Of a stretch of DNA of 6,052 nucleotides, positions 5,385 to 6,052 are shown piece by piece. The DNA lies in assembly GCA_023246885.1 (NCBI GenBank), contig JAHFHN010000055.1, positions 1 through 6,052 on the forward strand, written 5' to 3'. The stretch comes from Microcaldota archaeon (GTDB taxonomy: Archaea; Micrarchaeota; Micrarchaeia; Norongarragalinales; UBA8480). Below the pieces are notes generated by a model, which saw only the letters and a program-made list of their open reading frames with translations, searched no databases and was not told where the DNA came from. Within the stretch, counting starts at the first letter, position 1, and each line of letters starts with the position of its first letter. The translations under genes and the position numbers were made by a program.

Positions 5385-6051
5385 CATTAACTTCTTCTTT
5401 GCACTTCGGACAAGTATAAATAAATTGACCAGGGCCAATTGGCTTTATTGAAGGAGAACAATTTGCACACATTCCAGTTCCACAGTACGGGCAGAAAATT
5501 ATTTTTGAACTTTTAGATTTACAAGTTGGACAACCCATCCCTTGCTCTGCTTGAATTTGTACAAAAGACACATCGGATTTACTTGAAGATGCAGCAGGAG
5601 CAGGCTGTGAAGAAGTTGATTGAGCTGAAGCTGGTTGGCCGCTTGTTGCTTTTGATAATTGCGCAAATATATCCGTACCGCCAGATTGACTAGAAGAAGC
5701 GGATGATTCAGCTGCGAGCAACTCCTTATCTTTAGCTGACTTATCTGTTTGCGAATTGGAAAATAAACTAGTTCCTAAAATATCGGACATTGATACCCCC
5801 GTTTCAGCAGACGAAGCTGGAGCACTACTTGCTTGTGCCGATGTTTTAGATGGAGTTTTGGTTCCTCGCTCATTTTTCGATTCTGATGGCGTTTGTTGTT
5901 TTGGCGCGTCAACTTTCAACACATCCGAAACTTTTGCAGTTGTCTTCGTATCTTTAAGCTGTGAATAAATATCTTGCACCATTGCGCCGAATTCTTCTTT
6001 TTGGCTGACATTTTTGTCAGCAGTCACTTTAACTTGCTGGTCAGTTAGCAA
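5362..6051 (-). CDS. Disordered Ser/Ala-rich protein with C-terminal four-CxxC zinc module (5' end open)
   Basis: At least 229 residues; the frame runs to the window edge, and the TTG at 6051 may be internal. Residues 1-45 are charged and probably helical, and about 50-160 are a low-complexity Ser/Ala/Gln/Pro/Lys linker that should be disordered. Residues 174-217 hold four CxxC pairs (174/177, 187/190, 195/198, 214/217), read CPTC, CPYC, CANC and CPKC, enough for two zinc ions as paired zinc ribbons or as an interleaved cross-brace. The protein ends 12 residues later in a Lys-rich tail. There is no leader or membrane helix, so a cytoplasmic adaptor binding protein or nucleic acid is likely. 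Short D-[IV]-[YLF] motifs recur at about 27-29, 43-45, 90-92 and 127-129. It converges on the 376-aa gene with a 23-bp overlap, and its promoter lies outside the window. The specific family is not recognised. Confidence 0.75.
   Translation of the reverse strand: MLTDQQVKVTADKNVSQKEEFGAMVQDIYSQLKDTKTTAKVSDVLKVDAPKQQTPSESKNERGTKTPSKTSAQASSAPASSAETGVSMSDILGTSLFSNSQTDKSAKDKELLAAESSASSSQSGGTDIFAQLSKATSGQPASAQSTSSQPAPAASSSKSDVSFVQIQAEQGMGCPTCKSKSSKIIFCPYCGTGMCANCSPSIKPIGPGQFIYTCPKCKEEVNVKKKAGS
5375..5400 (+). terminator. Pyrimidine/T-rich stretch ending the plus-strand unit
   Basis: T5 at 5375-5379 falls within the final codons of the 376-aa gene, and CTTCTTCTTT at 5391-5400 lies just beyond its TAA (5382-5384). 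The pair could act as a weak archaeal T-tract terminator. No stem-loop is evident. Part of the signal codes for the Lys/Glu-rich end of the opposing protein, so the composition may be coincidental. Confidence 0.3.
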
Positions 6052-6052
6052 G

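Noticed and set aside
5756..5968. 70-aa plus-strand frame opposite the Ser/Ala-rich linker
   Set aside because: Low-complexity coding on the minus strand readily opens the opposite frame; no start signal or recognisable domain is seen.
1..6052. CRISPR array, tRNA, insertion sequence or long repeats
   Set aside because: No regularly spaced repeats, no tRNA-like cloverleaf segments, no transposase-like frame and no inverted terminal repeats were noticed on reading through; the window is nearly filled by the nine genes described.

Overview
The window looks archaeal, and a DPANN-type lineage (Diapherotrites, Micrarchaeota or similar) is my best guess. Three things support this: a run of proteins with class III (type IV prepilin-like) leaders of the K/R-G-Q kind, GGTG-type ribosome-binding sites matching the 3' end of archaeal 16S rRNA, and A/T-rich TATA-like boxes with T-tract termini instead of bacterial -10/-35 and hairpin signals. 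The lineage is inferred from style only; no rRNA or ribosomal marker is present.

Positions 1-4233 (+ strand) appear to be one surface-filament or secretion locus. It opens with the 3' part of a polytopic platform protein of the TadC/FlaJ/PilC (T2SF) kind. Six compact genes follow, each starting with a short basic leader that ends in Gly, then one hydrophobic helix, then a soluble ectodomain (165, 71, 245, 218, 188 and 231 aa). The last four are packed tightly (gaps of 5 and 2 nt, then a 4-nt ATGA overlap), so they are probably made together. The 71-aa protein is almost only a helix and resembles Flp-type major pilins. The other five are larger and carry even numbers of cysteines (2, 10, 6, 6, 4), all outside the hydrophobic helix, which suggests disulfide-stabilised extracellular minor pilins. 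The assembly ATPase and the prepilin peptidase are not in the window.

Positions 4254-5384 (+) encode an unrecognised 376-aa soluble, largely helical protein with one Cys and a very basic C-terminal tail. It may belong to the same transcription unit or have its own weak promoter.

Positions 5362-6051 (- strand, open at the window edge) encode a protein with a long Ser/Ala/Gln-rich disordered region and a C-terminal four-CxxC zinc module. It converges on, and overlaps by 23 bp, the end of the 376-aa gene. T-tracts just past or within the overlap on both strands could end both transcripts.

The working model is that the platform protein and an ATPase encoded elsewhere assemble a Flp-like thin filament, capped or decorated by five Cys-rich minor pilins after leader cleavage by a PibD/EppA-type peptidase. 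No RNA genes, CRISPR arrays, insertion sequences or long repeats were seen.
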